Origin: Thermoleophilia bacterium
Lineage (GTDB): Bacteria; Actinomycetota; Thermoleophilia; Gaiellales; Gaiellaceae
NCBI GenBank assembly: GCA_013362295.1
Contig: JABFWJ010000110.1
Span: 1 to 28,789, forward strand
DNA length: 28,789 nt
Reading direction: 5' to 3'
Below the pieces are notes generated by a model. That model saw only the letters and a program-made list of their open reading frames with translations, had not been told where the DNA came from and ran no database searches. Both the position numbers and the translations under genes were made by a program. Below are positions 1 to 7,983 of the stretch, piece by piece. The first letter of the stretch is position 1. Every line of letters starts with the position of its first letter.

Positions 1-2
1 CC

Positions 3-479
3 CGCGACGCGATCGTCCGCGAGCTCCGCGCCGCCGCGGCCGCGCTCGCACCGGCCGGGATCCGGATAGCGTTCGAGTTCACGGCCTACGGCAACCCGAC
101 GACCCTGGCCGACGCGGTTGTGATCTGCGATGCGGTCGGGTGGGACCACTGCGGTCTGCTCGTCGACGCCTGGCACGTGTTCCGCGGCGGCGAGTCGCTC
201 GCGGACGTCGCCGCCCTCGACGGCGACCGGATCGCACTCGTGCACCTCGACGACGGGGCCGCCTCCCCGCACCCCGACGCGCTCTTCGAGGGCCGCTTCC
301 GGCGCCTGCCACCCGGCAGCGGCGCCTTCGACCTGGCCGGCCTCAAGGATGCGCTCGCCGCTGCGGACTACGCCGGGCCGCTCGGGCTCGAGGTGCTCTC
401 GGAGGAGCTGCGGCGGCTGCCGCCGGACGAGGGCGCCCGGCGGCTGCGGGACGCCGCGCGCGCCGCCCGCCTTGTCTGA
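3..479 (+). CDS. Sugar phosphate isomerase/epimerase-like protein (5' partial)
   Basis: Only the C-terminal 158 residues are in the window; the reading frame is open from base 3 and ends at TGA 477-479. The fragment looks like the second half of an AP-endonuclease-family-2 TIM barrel (IolE/hydroxypyruvate isomerase type). Visible family features are a strand with an EF pair (residues FEFTAYGN), then VDAWHVFRGG, where the D and H match the usual metal-binding Asp-x-x-His, then VHLDD, and a late GLEVLSEE where the Glu fits the last metal ligand. These enzymes isomerise or epimerise sugars or inositol derivatives, or dehydrate keto-inositols. The substrate cannot be named from this fragment. It converges on the crotonase gene with one base between the stop codons, and no TGAACT-type operator can be assigned because its promoter is outside the window. 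Confidence 0.75.
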   Translation, partial: RDAIVRELRAAAAALAPAGIRIAFEFTAYGNPTTLADAVVICDAVGWDHCGLLVDAWHVFRGGESLADVAALDGDRIALVHLDDGAASPHPDALFEGRFRRLPPGSGAFDLAGLKDALAAADYAGPLGLEVLSEELRRLPPDEGARRLRDAARAARLV

Positions 480-480
480 A

Positions 481-1275
481 TCAGGTTCCGGTCCAGACCG
501 GCTCGCGCTTCTCGAGGAAGGCCGCGACCCCTTCGGCGGCGTCGTTCGAGTTCAGCGTGACGCCGACCGCGAGCCGCTCGAGCACCATCAGCGTCTGCGT
601 GTCCGCATCGAGGCTGCGGTTGAGGCACATCTTCGTGATGCCCATCTGGAACGGGCTCTTGTCCGCGATCCTGGCGACGAAGCTGTCGACGACGTCGTCG
701 AGCTCCTCCGCGGAGCAGACCTCGTTGACGAGCCCCCACTCGTAGGCCTCACGGCCGCTCAGCAGCTTGCCGGTCAGCATCAGCTCCTTCGCCTTGCGCT
801 CGCCGATCATGCGCGGCAGGCGGTAGATCGGGCCCGCGCCGCCGAACAGGCCACGGCGCATGTGGAAGTCGCCGATCTTCGCGTCCTCGGCGGCGATCGA
901 GAAGTCGCAGTTGATCATGATCTCGAAGCCACCGGCGGTCGTGTAGCCCTCGTGGACGCTTACCGACGGCTTCGACGAGCGGAAGATCGCGTCGCAGATC
1001 CGCGCGGAGCGCTCGGCGACCTCGAAGGCCGTCGACGTCCCGATGAAGTCGCCCTGCAGCTCGTCGAGGTCGAACCCGGAGCAGAACGTCCCTTCGCGTC
1101 CGCGGATCACGATCACGCGGACGTCCGGATCGTTCTCGGCGCGGATCCGCGCCTCGTCGAGCTCCTGCAGCAGCTGCTGGCTGACGGAGTTGCGCTTGTG
1201 CGGCCGGTTGAGCCAGATCCTGGCGACGTGTCCGTCGACCTCGTACTGGATCGGTTCTGCTTCGACGATCGGCAT
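481..1275 (-). CDS. Enoyl-CoA hydratase/isomerase family protein (crotonase)
   Basis: This 264-residue protein has the normal length of a single-domain crotonase. The oxyanion-hole regions are visible around residues 62-72 (EGTFCSGFDL) and 113-124 (TAGGFEIMINCD). Family members bind acyl-CoA and hydrate, isomerise or cleave it through an enolate. Glu118 aligns with the first catalytic glutamate of mitochondrial hydratase (Glu144 in rat). The second one (Glu164 in rat) falls on His138 in the stretch GDFHMRRG, so ordinary hydratase chemistry is doubtful and an isomerase, hydrolase or lyase role is possible. The ATG start is backed by GAGGGGAG about 8 bases upstream. The gene is divergent from an SDR gene, and its leader holds a TGAACTGA element, which suggests shared control with the rest of the island. 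Confidence 0.85.
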   Translation of the reverse strand: MPIVEAEPIQYEVDGHVARIWLNRPHKRNSVSQQLLQELDEARIRAENDPDVRVIVIRGREGTFCSGFDLDELQGDFIGTSTAFEVAERSARICDAIFRSSKPSVSVHEGYTTAGGFEIMINCDFSIAAEDAKIGDFHMRRGLFGGAGPIYRLPRMIGERKAKELMLTGKLLSGREAYEWGLVNEVCSAEELDDVVDSFVARIADKSPFQMGITKMCLNRSLDADTQTLMVLERLAVGVTLNSNDAAEGVAAFLEKREPVWTGT

Positions 1276-1294
1276 GCGAGCGACTCCCCTCGTT

Positions 1295-1312
1295 TGAACT
1301 GAAGTAGGATTA
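1295..1312. promoter_or_regulatory. Putative TetR operator variant before the crotonase gene
   Basis: TGAACTGAAGTAGGATTA begins with the TGAACTGA half-site seen before tetR and matches about 12 of 18 positions of the best operator (positions 14956-14973 idealised). Its right half is poor. It sits 20 bases upstream of the crotonase start. Assignment is by similarity to the other sites in this window only. Confidence 0.45.
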
Positions 1313-1360
1313 GGTTAACGTAGAGGTGTCCACCTGTCGAGTGCCTTGACCGGGGTCTCC

Positions 1361-1378
1361 TAAACTGTGTTCACTTCA
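1361..1378. promoter_or_regulatory. Putative TetR operator before the SDR-kinase-tetR unit
   Basis: TAAACTGTGTTCACTTCA is an imperfect inverted repeat that matches about 13 of 18 positions of the idealised TGAACTGATATCAGTTCA. It lies 3 bases before the ATG of the SDR gene, so a bound repressor would cover the start site. No Shine-Dalgarno sequence precedes that ATG, so the message may be leaderless or nearly so. Confidence 0.5.
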
Positions 1379-1381
1379 GAT

Positions 1382-2131
1382 ATGCCACTCAGCGACCTGA
1401 CCGGAAAGGTGGCGATCGTCACCGGGGCCTCCAGCGGGCTGGGGGCGCGTTTCGCCTCCGTGCTGGCCGACGCCGGGGCCCAGGTCGTCGCGGCCGCCCG
1501 TCGGCTCGACCGGCTCGAGCAGCTCGCGGGCGACCGGAAGATCGCGCCGGTCCGCTGCGACGTGACCGACGACGGCGACGTCGCGCATCTCCTCGAGACG
1601 ACGCTCGAGCGCTTCGGCCGCGTCGACGTCTGCGTCAACAACGCGGGCGCGTCCTCGGGCGGGCCGGAGCGCCAGGCGACGCTCGGGGCCTTCCGCGACG
1701 TGTTGCGCCTCAACCTCGAAGCGGTCTTCGCGCTCTCCCAGGCGGTCTCCACCCCGATGCGCACGCAGGGCTCGGGATCGGTGATCAACATCAGCTCGAT
1801 GTTCAGCCTCGTGGCGTCGGCGCCGGTGCCCGATGCCGGGTACGTCGCGTCCAAGAGCGCCGTCAACGGACTGACGCGGGAGCTCGCGGCGCAATGGGCG
1901 CGCGACGGCGTGCGGGTCAACGCGATCGCGCCCGGCTTTTTCCACAGCGAGATGACCGCCGGGCTGGTCGAGGACGAGCGGTCGCGCAAGTGGTTCGAGC
2001 GCGCGTGCCCCATGGGCCGGCCCGGCCGTCCGGAGGAGCTCGACGGAATCCTCCTCTTCCTCGCCTCCGACGCGTCGAGCTATTGCACAGGACAGGTCTT
2101 CGCGATCGACGGCGGCTGGACGATCCGGTGA
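1382..2131 (+). CDS. Short-chain dehydrogenase/reductase (SDR)
   Basis: A classical SDR of 249 residues: the NAD(P)-binding glycine motif TGASSGLG is at residues 14-21, NNAG at 86-89, and the catalytic triad is Ser139, Tyr154 and Lys158 (YVASK). The C-terminus AIDGGWTIR is typical of the family. It should oxidise or reduce a hydroxyl/keto group in the cytoplasm, in this context probably a hydroxyacyl-CoA or a ring alcohol. I chose the ATG at 1382; an in-frame GTG at 1367 adds five residues but lies inside the putative operator. Neither has a good ribosome site. The stop overlaps the GTG of the next gene (GTGA), so the two are translationally coupled. Confidence 0.88.
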   Translation: MPLSDLTGKVAIVTGASSGLGARFASVLADAGAQVVAAARRLDRLEQLAGDRKIAPVRCDVTDDGDVAHLLETTLERFGRVDVCVNNAGASSGGPERQATLGAFRDVLRLNLEAVFALSQAVSTPMRTQGSGSVINISSMFSLVASAPVPDAGYVASKSAVNGLTRELAAQWARDGVRVNAIAPGFFHSEMTAGLVEDERSRKWFERACPMGRPGRPEELDGILLFLASDASSYCTGQVFAIDGGWTIR

Positions 2132-3159
2132 CCGCGCCCCCCGGAATCGACGTCGCGTCGGTCACGGACTGGCTGACCGGCCGGCTGCCTGACTTGCGGC
2201 CGCCGCTCACGTTCACGCGCATCGGCGACGGCCAGTCGAACCTCACCTTCCGGGTCGACGACGCCGCCGGCCGCCGCTTCGTCCTGCGCCGGCCGCCCCT
2301 CGGCGAGATCCTCGCCTCGGCGCACGACGTCGTCCGCGAGCATCGCATCCTGACGGCGCTCCACCCCACCGGCTTCCCGGTGCCGCGCACGATCGGCGTC
2401 TGCGAGGACCCGGCAGTCACGGGCGCGTCGTTCTATGCGATGGAGCACGTGGACGGCCACGTCCTCGGCCGCCTCGCCGAGGCGGAGCGGCTCGGCGTCG
2501 AGGTTCGCGCCGAGGCGGCGCGGCAGATCGCGGCGACGCTCGCACAGCTCCATGCGATCGACCTCGACGCGGTCGGGCTCGGCGACCTCCGGCGCCCCGA
2601 GAGCCTGATCAGCCGGCAGCTGAGGCGCTGGCGACGGCAGTGGGAGGCCTCGAAGACACGCGAGCTGGCCGACGTCGACGAGGTCGCCGTCTGGCTGGAG
2701 GCGCGGATGCCCGAGGAGCGCGAGAGCGTGCTCCTCCACGGCGACTACCACCTGCACAACTTCGTGCTCGGAGGCGACGGGCGGCTGCGCGCCGTGCTCG
2801 ACTGGGAGCTCTGCACGGCCGGCGACCCGCTGGCAGACGTCGGGCAGATGGTCGCCTACTGGAACGAGCTGCGCAGCGCGGACGGGTTCTTCCGCGAGCC
2901 CGTCGCCGCCGCCGAGGGCTTCCCCGATGCGGCTGCGCTCGTGGACCTCTACGCGGCTGCAGCCGCGCGCGACGTCGCGGCCCTCGGCTACTGGGTCGCC
3001 TTCGCGTACTGGAAGATCGCGATCATCGTCGAAGGCGTGTACCGGCGCTGGCTGAACGACCCGCAGAACGGCAGCGATGCCGGCTCCCTCGCGCCCGCGG
3101 TGGTGCGGCTCGCGGCGCTCGCGCGGGACACGGCGGCCGCCGGCGCAGGCAAAATCTGA
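2128..3159 (+). CDS. APH-fold phosphotransferase, ACAD10/ACAD11/LvaA-like (candidate hydroxyacyl-CoA kinase)
   Basis: This 343-residue protein has the aminoglycoside-phosphotransferase/kinase fold. Visible are a nucleotide loop near residues 33-42, an RRPP strand at 54-57, the catalytic loop HGDYHLHN at 204-211 (Asp206 as base, Asn211) and the metal-binding DWE at 225-227, so it should be active. Its style (LRRPPLGEILASAHDVVREH) is that of the family fused to or encoded beside acyl-CoA dehydrogenases. Characterised relatives (LvaA of Pseudomonas, mammalian ACAD10/11) phosphorylate 4-hydroxyacyl-CoAs so that a dehydrogenase-like partner can remove the phosphate. With two acyl-CoA dehydrogenases nearby, the same role is a reasonable inference here; antibiotic resistance is unlikely. 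The GTG start overlaps the SDR stop, and its stop codon lies inside the tetR operator. Confidence 0.82.
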   Translation: MTAPPGIDVASVTDWLTGRLPDLRPPLTFTRIGDGQSNLTFRVDDAAGRRFVLRRPPLGEILASAHDVVREHRILTALHPTGFPVPRTIGVCEDPAVTGASFYAMEHVDGHVLGRLAEAERLGVEVRAEAARQIAATLAQLHAIDLDAVGLGDLRRPESLISRQLRRWRRQWEASKTRELADVDEVAVWLEARMPEERESVLLHGDYHLHNFVLGGDGRLRAVLDWELCTAGDPLADVGQMVAYWNELRSADGFFREPVAAAEGFPDAAALVDLYAAAAARDVAALGYWVAFAYWKIAIIVEGVYRRWLNDPQNGSDAGSLAPAVVRLAALARDTAAAGAGKI

Positions 3160-3174
3160 ACTGAAATCAGGGAA
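3157..3174. promoter_or_regulatory. Putative TetR operator before tetR (autoregulation)
   Basis: TGAACTGAAATCAGGGAA matches about 14 of 18 positions of the idealised operator, with an intact TGAACTGA left half. It overlaps the stop codon of the kinase gene and ends 13 bases before the tetR ATG, covering part of the ribosome site GGAAAGGA. This position suggests that the regulator controls its own gene. Confidence 0.55.
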
Positions 3175-3187
3175 AGGACGCGACTGA

Positions 3188-3883
3188 ATGGCTACGAACA
3201 GGAAACCGACGGCACCGGGCAGGCGCCGGCCGCCGCGCCAGAAGCCGGGCGTGAAGAAGGAGCAGATCCTCGAGGTCGCGATCGACTCCTTCGGGCGCTA
3301 CGGCTACGAGGAGACCAAGTGGGCCGACGTGGCCGCAGCGGTCGACATCGGCTCGACGGCCCTCTACCACTACTTCGAGTCGAAGCAGCACTGCCTGTTC
3401 GAGATCATGGCGAAGACCGTGTCCGACTACCGGGCGCGCTTCGACAAGATCATCGCCGAGCGCGATGACTGGAACGACGCGCTCGTGACGTTGCTCGTCG
3501 ACTCGTTCGACATCTCCGACCAGCAGGTGATGCGCCAGCGCGTGATGGTGGCGGAGTTCGGGCGGATCGCGTCTCCGCGGGCGCTTCCCCGCGAAGAGGC
3601 GGCGCGTGCGAGCGCGCGCGCCCAGACGCGGGACCTCGAGTTCGCCTGGGGGACGTTCCTCGCGCGCGGCATGCAGCAGGGCCTGCTCCCGGAGAACGAC
3701 CCGCGGCTGCTCACGCGGGCCGTGCTCGGGCTCTACAACAGCGTCTGGCACTGGTACCGCCCGGGCGGCACCCTGCGCCTCGCCGACGTCAGCCGGTTCT
3801 TCGTCAGCCGCCAGCTCGCGATCCTCGGCTGTCCGCCGGATCTCGCGGACGAGCGATTCGACAAGCTCGAGGACGCGGCGTAG
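3188..3883 (+). CDS. TetR-family transcriptional regulator
   Basis: A 231-residue TetR-family protein. The DNA-binding helix-turn-helix covers residues 24-72 (IDIGSTALYHYFESK-type region at 52-66), preceded by a basic, proline-rich tail of about 20 residues (GRRRPPRQKP). The C-terminal ligand domain ends with a WHWYRPGG motif, as in TetR proteins that sense acyl-CoAs in lipid and sterol catabolism (KstR2-like style; a resemblance, not an orthology claim). The ATG is preceded by GGAAAGGA at good spacing. Matching palindromes lie before this gene and before most transcription units between 1275 and 15814, so it is the likely local repressor, released by a pathway intermediate. Confidence 0.88.
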   Translation: MATNRKPTAPGRRRPPRQKPGVKKEQILEVAIDSFGRYGYEETKWADVAAAVDIGSTALYHYFESKQHCLFEIMAKTVSDYRARFDKIIAERDDWNDALVTLLVDSFDISDQQVMRQRVMVAEFGRIASPRALPREEAARASARAQTRDLEFAWGTFLARGMQQGLLPENDPRLLTRAVLGLYNSVWHWYRPGGTLRLADVSRFFVSRQLAILGCPPDLADERFDKLEDAA

Positions 3884-3967
3884 CCCACCAGCACACTCGC
3901 CTGAAGCTGAAGGCGGTTCTGCCCTTGCGCGCGGGGCGGGAATAGGAGAGAATCCCTCTTCCGAACC

Positions 3968-3980
3968 TGAACTCAGTTCA
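3968..3980. promoter_or_regulatory. Putative TetR operator before the ABC importer operon
   Basis: TGAACTCAGTTCA is a perfect inverted repeat of TGAACT around one central base. It shares the 13-base string CCTGAACTCAGTT with the site before the binding-protein gene at 10138-10150 (opposite strand), linking the two halves of the transporter. The half-sites are closer together than in the 18-bp sites elsewhere. It lies 17 bases before the GTG start. The stretch 3884-3967 otherwise shows only a weak possible promoter (TTGCGC at 3925, GAGAAT at 3947). Confidence 0.6.
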
Positions 3981-3997
3981 ATAACGCGAGGTGGTAG

Positions 3998-5146
3998 GTG
4001 GCCAACGTACGTATCCGCAGCCTGACGAAACGCTTCGGCGGCAAGACGCCGACGACGGCGATCGACGACCTCGACCTCGCGATCGAGGAGGGTGAGTTCC
4101 TCGTCTTGCTCGGCCCGAGCGGCTGCGGCAAGACGACCACGCTTCGCTGCATCGCCGGCCTCGAGACGGCCGAGGAGGGTGCGATCTCGTTCGGCGAGCG
4201 CGCCGTCTTCGACGCCTCGCGCAGCATCAACGTGCCGCCGAACAAGCGCAACATCGGGATGGTCTTCCAGTCCTATGCGCTCTGGCCGCATATGACGGTC
4301 CGCAAGAACATCGGCTACCCGCTGCGCACGAGGCGGGTCAAGCGCGACCAGGCGGCGCAATGGATCGACGACGTCGCCGCACTCGTCGACACGACGCCGC
4401 TACTCGACCGCTACCCGGCGCAGCTCTCCGGCGGCCAGCAGCAACGGATCGCGCTCGCCCGGGGACTCGTCGCACGCCCGGAGCTGGTGCTGTTCGACGA
4501 GCCGCTCTCCAACCTCGACGCGCGGCTGCGCGACCAGGTGCGCACCGAGATCCACGAGCTGCATGGGCGCCTCGGCTTCACCGCCGTCTATGTGACGCAC
4601 GACCAGGTCGAGGCGCTCGCGCTCGGAGACCGGCTCGCGATCATGCGCAGCGGCGCGCTCGAGCAGCTGGCGCCGCCCGACGTCATCTTCGAAGAGCCTG
4701 CGACCGAGTACGTCGCCGGCTTCATCGGGATGGGGAACCGGCTGGTGTTCGAGCGCCACGACGGCGCGTGGTGGCTCGACGGCGAGCGCGTCGACGGCGA
4801 CCTCGACGGCATTGCGGCCGGCTCGACGACCGTCGTCGCGCGGACGCGTCCCGAGGACCTCGACCTGCTGGAGCCGGGCCGTGACGGCGCGGGGCCCGGC
4901 GCGCTCGCGTTTCCCGTCACCGTCCTCGACGCGGCCTTTGGCGGCCGCCATCTCGACGTCGCCGTCACCACCGGCACGACGCGCCTCCTCGGCCGGATCG
5001 ACGCCGGCGAACGCGGCGGCTGGCCGCGCACCCTCGAGCGCGAGCGGCACGCGGTCGCGACGGTCAAACCGCGCGACCTGGCGTTCTACGACGGCGACGA
5101 CCGGCTCGTGTCGGGCGTCGGCCGCGCAGTCGGGGCGGGCGTCTGA
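3998..5146 (+). CDS. ABC importer ATP-binding protein (spermidine/Fe3+/organic-solute class)
   Basis: A 382-residue importer ATPase with all motifs: Walker A GPSGCGKT (39-46), Q-loop Gln91, signature LSGGQ (143-147), Walker B LVLFDEP (163-169), and switch His201 (YVTHD). The C-terminal third (from about 240) is a TOBE regulatory domain with TRPEDLDLLEP, typical of the PotA/FbpC/CysA group. It powers the fused permease encoded next, whose ATG overlaps this stop (TGATG). The GTG start is supported by GAGG about 6 bases upstream. Class similarity does not decide the substrate; the acyl-CoA enzymes downstream in the same operon suggest an organic acid and not iron or polyamine. Confidence 0.9.
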   Translation: MANVRIRSLTKRFGGKTPTTAIDDLDLAIEEGEFLVLLGPSGCGKTTTLRCIAGLETAEEGAISFGERAVFDASRSINVPPNKRNIGMVFQSYALWPHMTVRKNIGYPLRTRRVKRDQAAQWIDDVAALVDTTPLLDRYPAQLSGGQQQRIALARGLVARPELVLFDEPLSNLDARLRDQVRTEIHELHGRLGFTAVYVTHDQVEALALGDRLAIMRSGALEQLAPPDVIFEEPATEYVAGFIGMGNRLVFERHDGAWWLDGERVDGDLDGIAAGSTTVVARTRPEDLDLLEPGRDGAGPGALAFPVTVLDAAFGGRHLDVAVTTGTTRLLGRIDAGERGGWPRTLERERHAVATVKPRDLAFYDGDDRLVSGVGRAVGAGV

Positions 5147-6852
5147 TGGCCACCCAGGCCGCTCCCCGGCCGGCGGCGCTCCCGTGGCTGCGGCTCGACC
5201 GCCTGCTGACGCGGCTCGGGCTGATCGCCTTCATCTGCGCGATCGGCTACCTTACCATCGTCCCGCTTATCCGCCTGCAGTACCTCGCGCTCAAGAACGG
5301 CGCGCATTCGTACAGCGACGCCTACACGCGCACCGGGTGGTGGCAGACGGTCCGCTGGACCGTCGAGCTCGGCCTCGGGTCGCTCGCGATCGCGCTCGTC
5401 GTCGGCACCGGCCTGGCGTGGGCCGCGCACTCGCTCCCGCCGCGCCTTTCCCTCTTGCGTGTCATCCCGATCCTGCCGATCGTGATCCCGGCGGTCTCCA
5501 GCGTGCTCGGTTGGGCCTTCCTGCTCTCCCCGCACCCCGGCTACCTCAACCAGCTGTTGCGCCTGCTGCCGTGGTGGCACGGCTTCGACGGGCCGTTCGA
5601 CATCTACACGGTGCCGTGGATCATCATCATCACCGGGCTCGCGCTCGCGTCATTCATCTACCTGTTCGTCAGCTCGGGCTTCGAGAACATCAACGGCGAG
5701 CTGATCGAGGCGGCCCAGGTCGGCGGCTCGTCGCGCGCCGGCGTCTTCTTCCGGGTGGTCCTGCCGCTCCTGCGCCCGTCGCTCGTCTACGGCGCCGGCG
5801 TCGCGCTCCTGCTCGGCCTCGGCCAGTTCACCGCGCCGCTGCTGCTCGGTCGGAGCCGCATCATCTCGGTCCTGACGACCGACATGTTCTTCGCCACGCA
5901 GCAGATCCCGCCGGACTACGGGCTTGCCGCAGCGATCGGTTCGCCGCTCCTCGTCTTCGGCATCTTCATCCTGTTCATGAACCGCGTGCTGCTCGGTGAC
6001 AACACGCGCTTCATCACGCACGGCGGCAAGGGCGGCTTCCGGCAGAGCGCGCCCGGGTCGAAATCGGCAGCCGCCGTGATCGTGCTCTACGGGCTGCTCT
6101 CGACCGTGCTGCCGATCCTCGCGCTCGTCTTCGTCTCGCTCTCCCGGTTCTGGACCGGCGACGTGCACTTCAACCGGCTCACGCTGGGCACGTGGCGGAC
6201 CGTGACGACGCAGTCGGGCGTGATGCCGGCGATCTGGAACAGCGTCTGGCTGTCGCTCGCGGCGGTCGCGATCACGCTGCCGGTGGGCTTCATCGCGGCG
6301 ACGCTGCTACGCAAGCGGCGTGAGCACCGCATCGCGGCGCCCGTGCTCGACTTCATCGTCGCGATGCCGCTCAGCATCCCCGCGGTCATCTTCGGCGTGG
6401 GCTTCCTGATGACGTACACGGCGCGACCGCTCGTCCTCTACGGGACGCGCTGGGTGTTGATTCTCGTCTACGTGACGCTGATGATCCCGTTCTCGACACG
6501 CATGCAGCTCGGCGCAATGGCGGCCCTCGGCGATGCATACACCGAGGCGTCACGTGCTTCGGGCGCGGGCCCACTGCGCACGAACTTCCAGATCGTGATG
6601 CCGCTGCTCCGGCCCGCATTCGGGGGCGCCGCGGCGCTGATGTTCGTCCTCCTCACGCACGAGTTCGCCGCGTCGCTCCTCGTACGCGCGCCGACCATCA
6701 ACGTCATGGGGACGATCCTCTACGACTACTACGAGAACGGCATCTACCCGCTCGTCGCCTGCATCTCGCTGATCATGGTCGGCGTGACGACCGCCGGCGT
6801 AGTCGCCGCGATGGTGCTCGGCGGCGGCTCGGACGCGTTCAAGCGCCTGTGA
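5146..6852 (+). CDS. ABC importer permease, two fused transmembrane domains
   Basis: A 568-residue inner-membrane protein made of two fused permease halves, as in FbpB/ThiP-type systems. About 12 transmembrane segments are visible, for example residues 24-44, 76-95, 103-127, 156-176, 212-235 and 260-280 in the first half, then 308-332, 366-388, 400-423, 434-450, 492-513 and 535-558 in the second. Each half has the EAA coupling loop: ELIEAAQVGGS with LPLLRP (185-211) and YTEASRASGAG with MPLLRP (465-490). One polypeptide can thus form the whole channel with a dimer of the preceding ATPase. Its stop overlaps the GTG of the first acyl-CoA dehydrogenase, joining import and catabolism in one message. 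Confidence 0.92.
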   Translation: MATQAAPRPAALPWLRLDRLLTRLGLIAFICAIGYLTIVPLIRLQYLALKNGAHSYSDAYTRTGWWQTVRWTVELGLGSLAIALVVGTGLAWAAHSLPPRLSLLRVIPILPIVIPAVSSVLGWAFLLSPHPGYLNQLLRLLPWWHGFDGPFDIYTVPWIIIITGLALASFIYLFVSSGFENINGELIEAAQVGGSSRAGVFFRVVLPLLRPSLVYGAGVALLLGLGQFTAPLLLGRSRIISVLTTDMFFATQQIPPDYGLAAAIGSPLLVFGIFILFMNRVLLGDNTRFITHGGKGGFRQSAPGSKSAAAVIVLYGLLSTVLPILALVFVSLSRFWTGDVHFNRLTLGTWRTVTTQSGVMPAIWNSVWLSLAAVAITLPVGFIAATLLRKRREHRIAAPVLDFIVAMPLSIPAVIFGVGFLMTYTARPLVLYGTRWVLILVYVTLMIPFSTRMQLGAMAALGDAYTEASRASGAGPLRTNFQIVMPLLRPAFGGAAALMFVLLTHEFAASLLVRAPTINVMGTILYDYYENGIYPLVACISLIMVGVTTAGVVAAMVLGGGSDAFKRL

Positions 6853-7982
6853 AGCTCGCACTCGAGCCGGCGGAGCAGCTGTTGCAGGAGGACGTGCGCG
6901 CGTTCCTCGCGACGCACGCGCCCGATGCGTCGGAGATCCCGCACGCGCTCGACGACCGGATGGCGTTCCTGCGCGAGTGGCAAGCGCGCTGTTACGAGGC
7001 GGGCTTCGTCGGCCGGGCGTGGCCCGCAGAGTTCGGGGGCGGCGGCCGGCCGACGTCGGAGCAGATCGTCGTCGACCAGGAGCTCGCCGCTGCGGGCGCA
7101 CCCGAGTTTCCCTCGGTTGTCGGCCTCGACGTCCTCGGGCCGGCAATCCTCGCCTTCGGCACCGACGAGCAGCGGGCGCGCTACGTCCGGCCGATCCTCG
7201 CGGCCGAGGAGCTGTGGGCGCAGGGCTTCTCCGAGCCGGAGGCGGGATCCGACCTGGCGTCGCTGCGGACGACGGCGGTCGAGACGGACGAGGGCTGGGT
7301 CCTGAACGGGCAGAAGACCTGGATCTCGTGGGGGCAGTTCGCGCGCTGGTGCGGCGTGCTCGCGCGCACCGACCCCGAGCTCCCGAAGCACAAGGGGATC
7401 TCGCTGCTCGTCGTCGACATGGCCTCGCCGGGCCTCGAGGTGCGCCCGATGGAGCAGATCACCGGACACGCGGAGTTCTGCGAGCTGTTCCTGGACGACG
7501 TCGTCGTCCCGAGCGAGAACATGCTCGGCGGACGCGGTGACGGCTGGAAGATCGCGATGCACGTCGTCGGCCACGAACGCGGCACCGCCGCGCTGCCGCG
7601 GCAGGTGATGCTGCGGACGTGGCTCGACCGGCTCGTCGCGGACGCGGCCGCGGCCGGCGTGCTCGCGGACGAGCGCGCGCAGGACGAGCTGGCGCGCGCG
7701 TTGATCGAGATCGAAGTGCTGCGCCACCACGCGTCGCGGACGATGGCAGCGTTCCTCAACGGCGGTGCGGTCGGGCCCGAGAGCTCCGGCGTCAAGCTGC
7801 TGATGGCGCAGGCGGAGCAGACGTTGTGCGCGACCGCGCTCGACGTGCTCGGCGATGCCGGCGCGGGCCCGTTCTGGCACGAGCGCTACCTCTACTCGCG
7901 CGCAGCCAGCGTCTACGGCGGCACCCAGCAGATCCAGCGCGACATCATCGCGAACCGCATCCTCTCCCTCCCGGCGGAGTGA
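6849..7982 (+). CDS. Acyl-CoA dehydrogenase, likely catalytic subunit of a heteromeric enzyme
   Basis: A 377-residue flavoprotein of the acyl-CoA dehydrogenase family. FAD/substrate motifs include FSEPEAGSDLASLRTTA (127-143), NGQKTWIS (153-160), and the C-terminal YGGTQQIQRDIIANRIL (356-372). The usual base of short/medium-chain enzymes (Glu in YEGT) is replaced by Gly357 in YGGT. Glu243 in the helix stretch GHERG occupies about the place of the alternative base of isovaleryl-CoA dehydrogenase and of mycobacterial ChsE-type heteromers. The next gene encodes a shorter relative, so the two probably form an alpha2-beta2 enzyme, an arrangement used for branched or ring-bearing acyl-CoAs. It is coupled by GTGA to the permease. 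Confidence 0.9.
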   Translation: MKLALEPAEQLLQEDVRAFLATHAPDASEIPHALDDRMAFLREWQARCYEAGFVGRAWPAEFGGGGRPTSEQIVVDQELAAAGAPEFPSVVGLDVLGPAILAFGTDEQRARYVRPILAAEELWAQGFSEPEAGSDLASLRTTAVETDEGWVLNGQKTWISWGQFARWCGVLARTDPELPKHKGISLLVVDMASPGLEVRPMEQITGHAEFCELFLDDVVVPSENMLGGRGDGWKIAMHVVGHERGTAALPRQVMLRTWLDRLVADAAAAGVLADERAQDELARALIEIEVLRHHASRTMAAFLNGGAVGPESSGVKLLMAQAEQTLCATALDVLGDAGAGPFWHERYLYSRAASVYGGTQQIQRDIIANRILSLPAE

Positions 7983-7983
7983 A

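Noticed and set aside
130..1302. Long open frames opposite or out of frame with the crotonase and other genes (for example 130-1302, 3167-4360, 13453-14373, 16890-18902)
   Set aside because: They are rich in Arg, Ala, Pro and Asp without family motifs and lie over well-supported genes; they are artefacts of high GC content.
2128..3159. Aminoglycoside resistance gene
   Set aside because: The protein has the fold, but its motifs and neighbours fit the acyl-CoA-linked kinase group; no resistance context is present.
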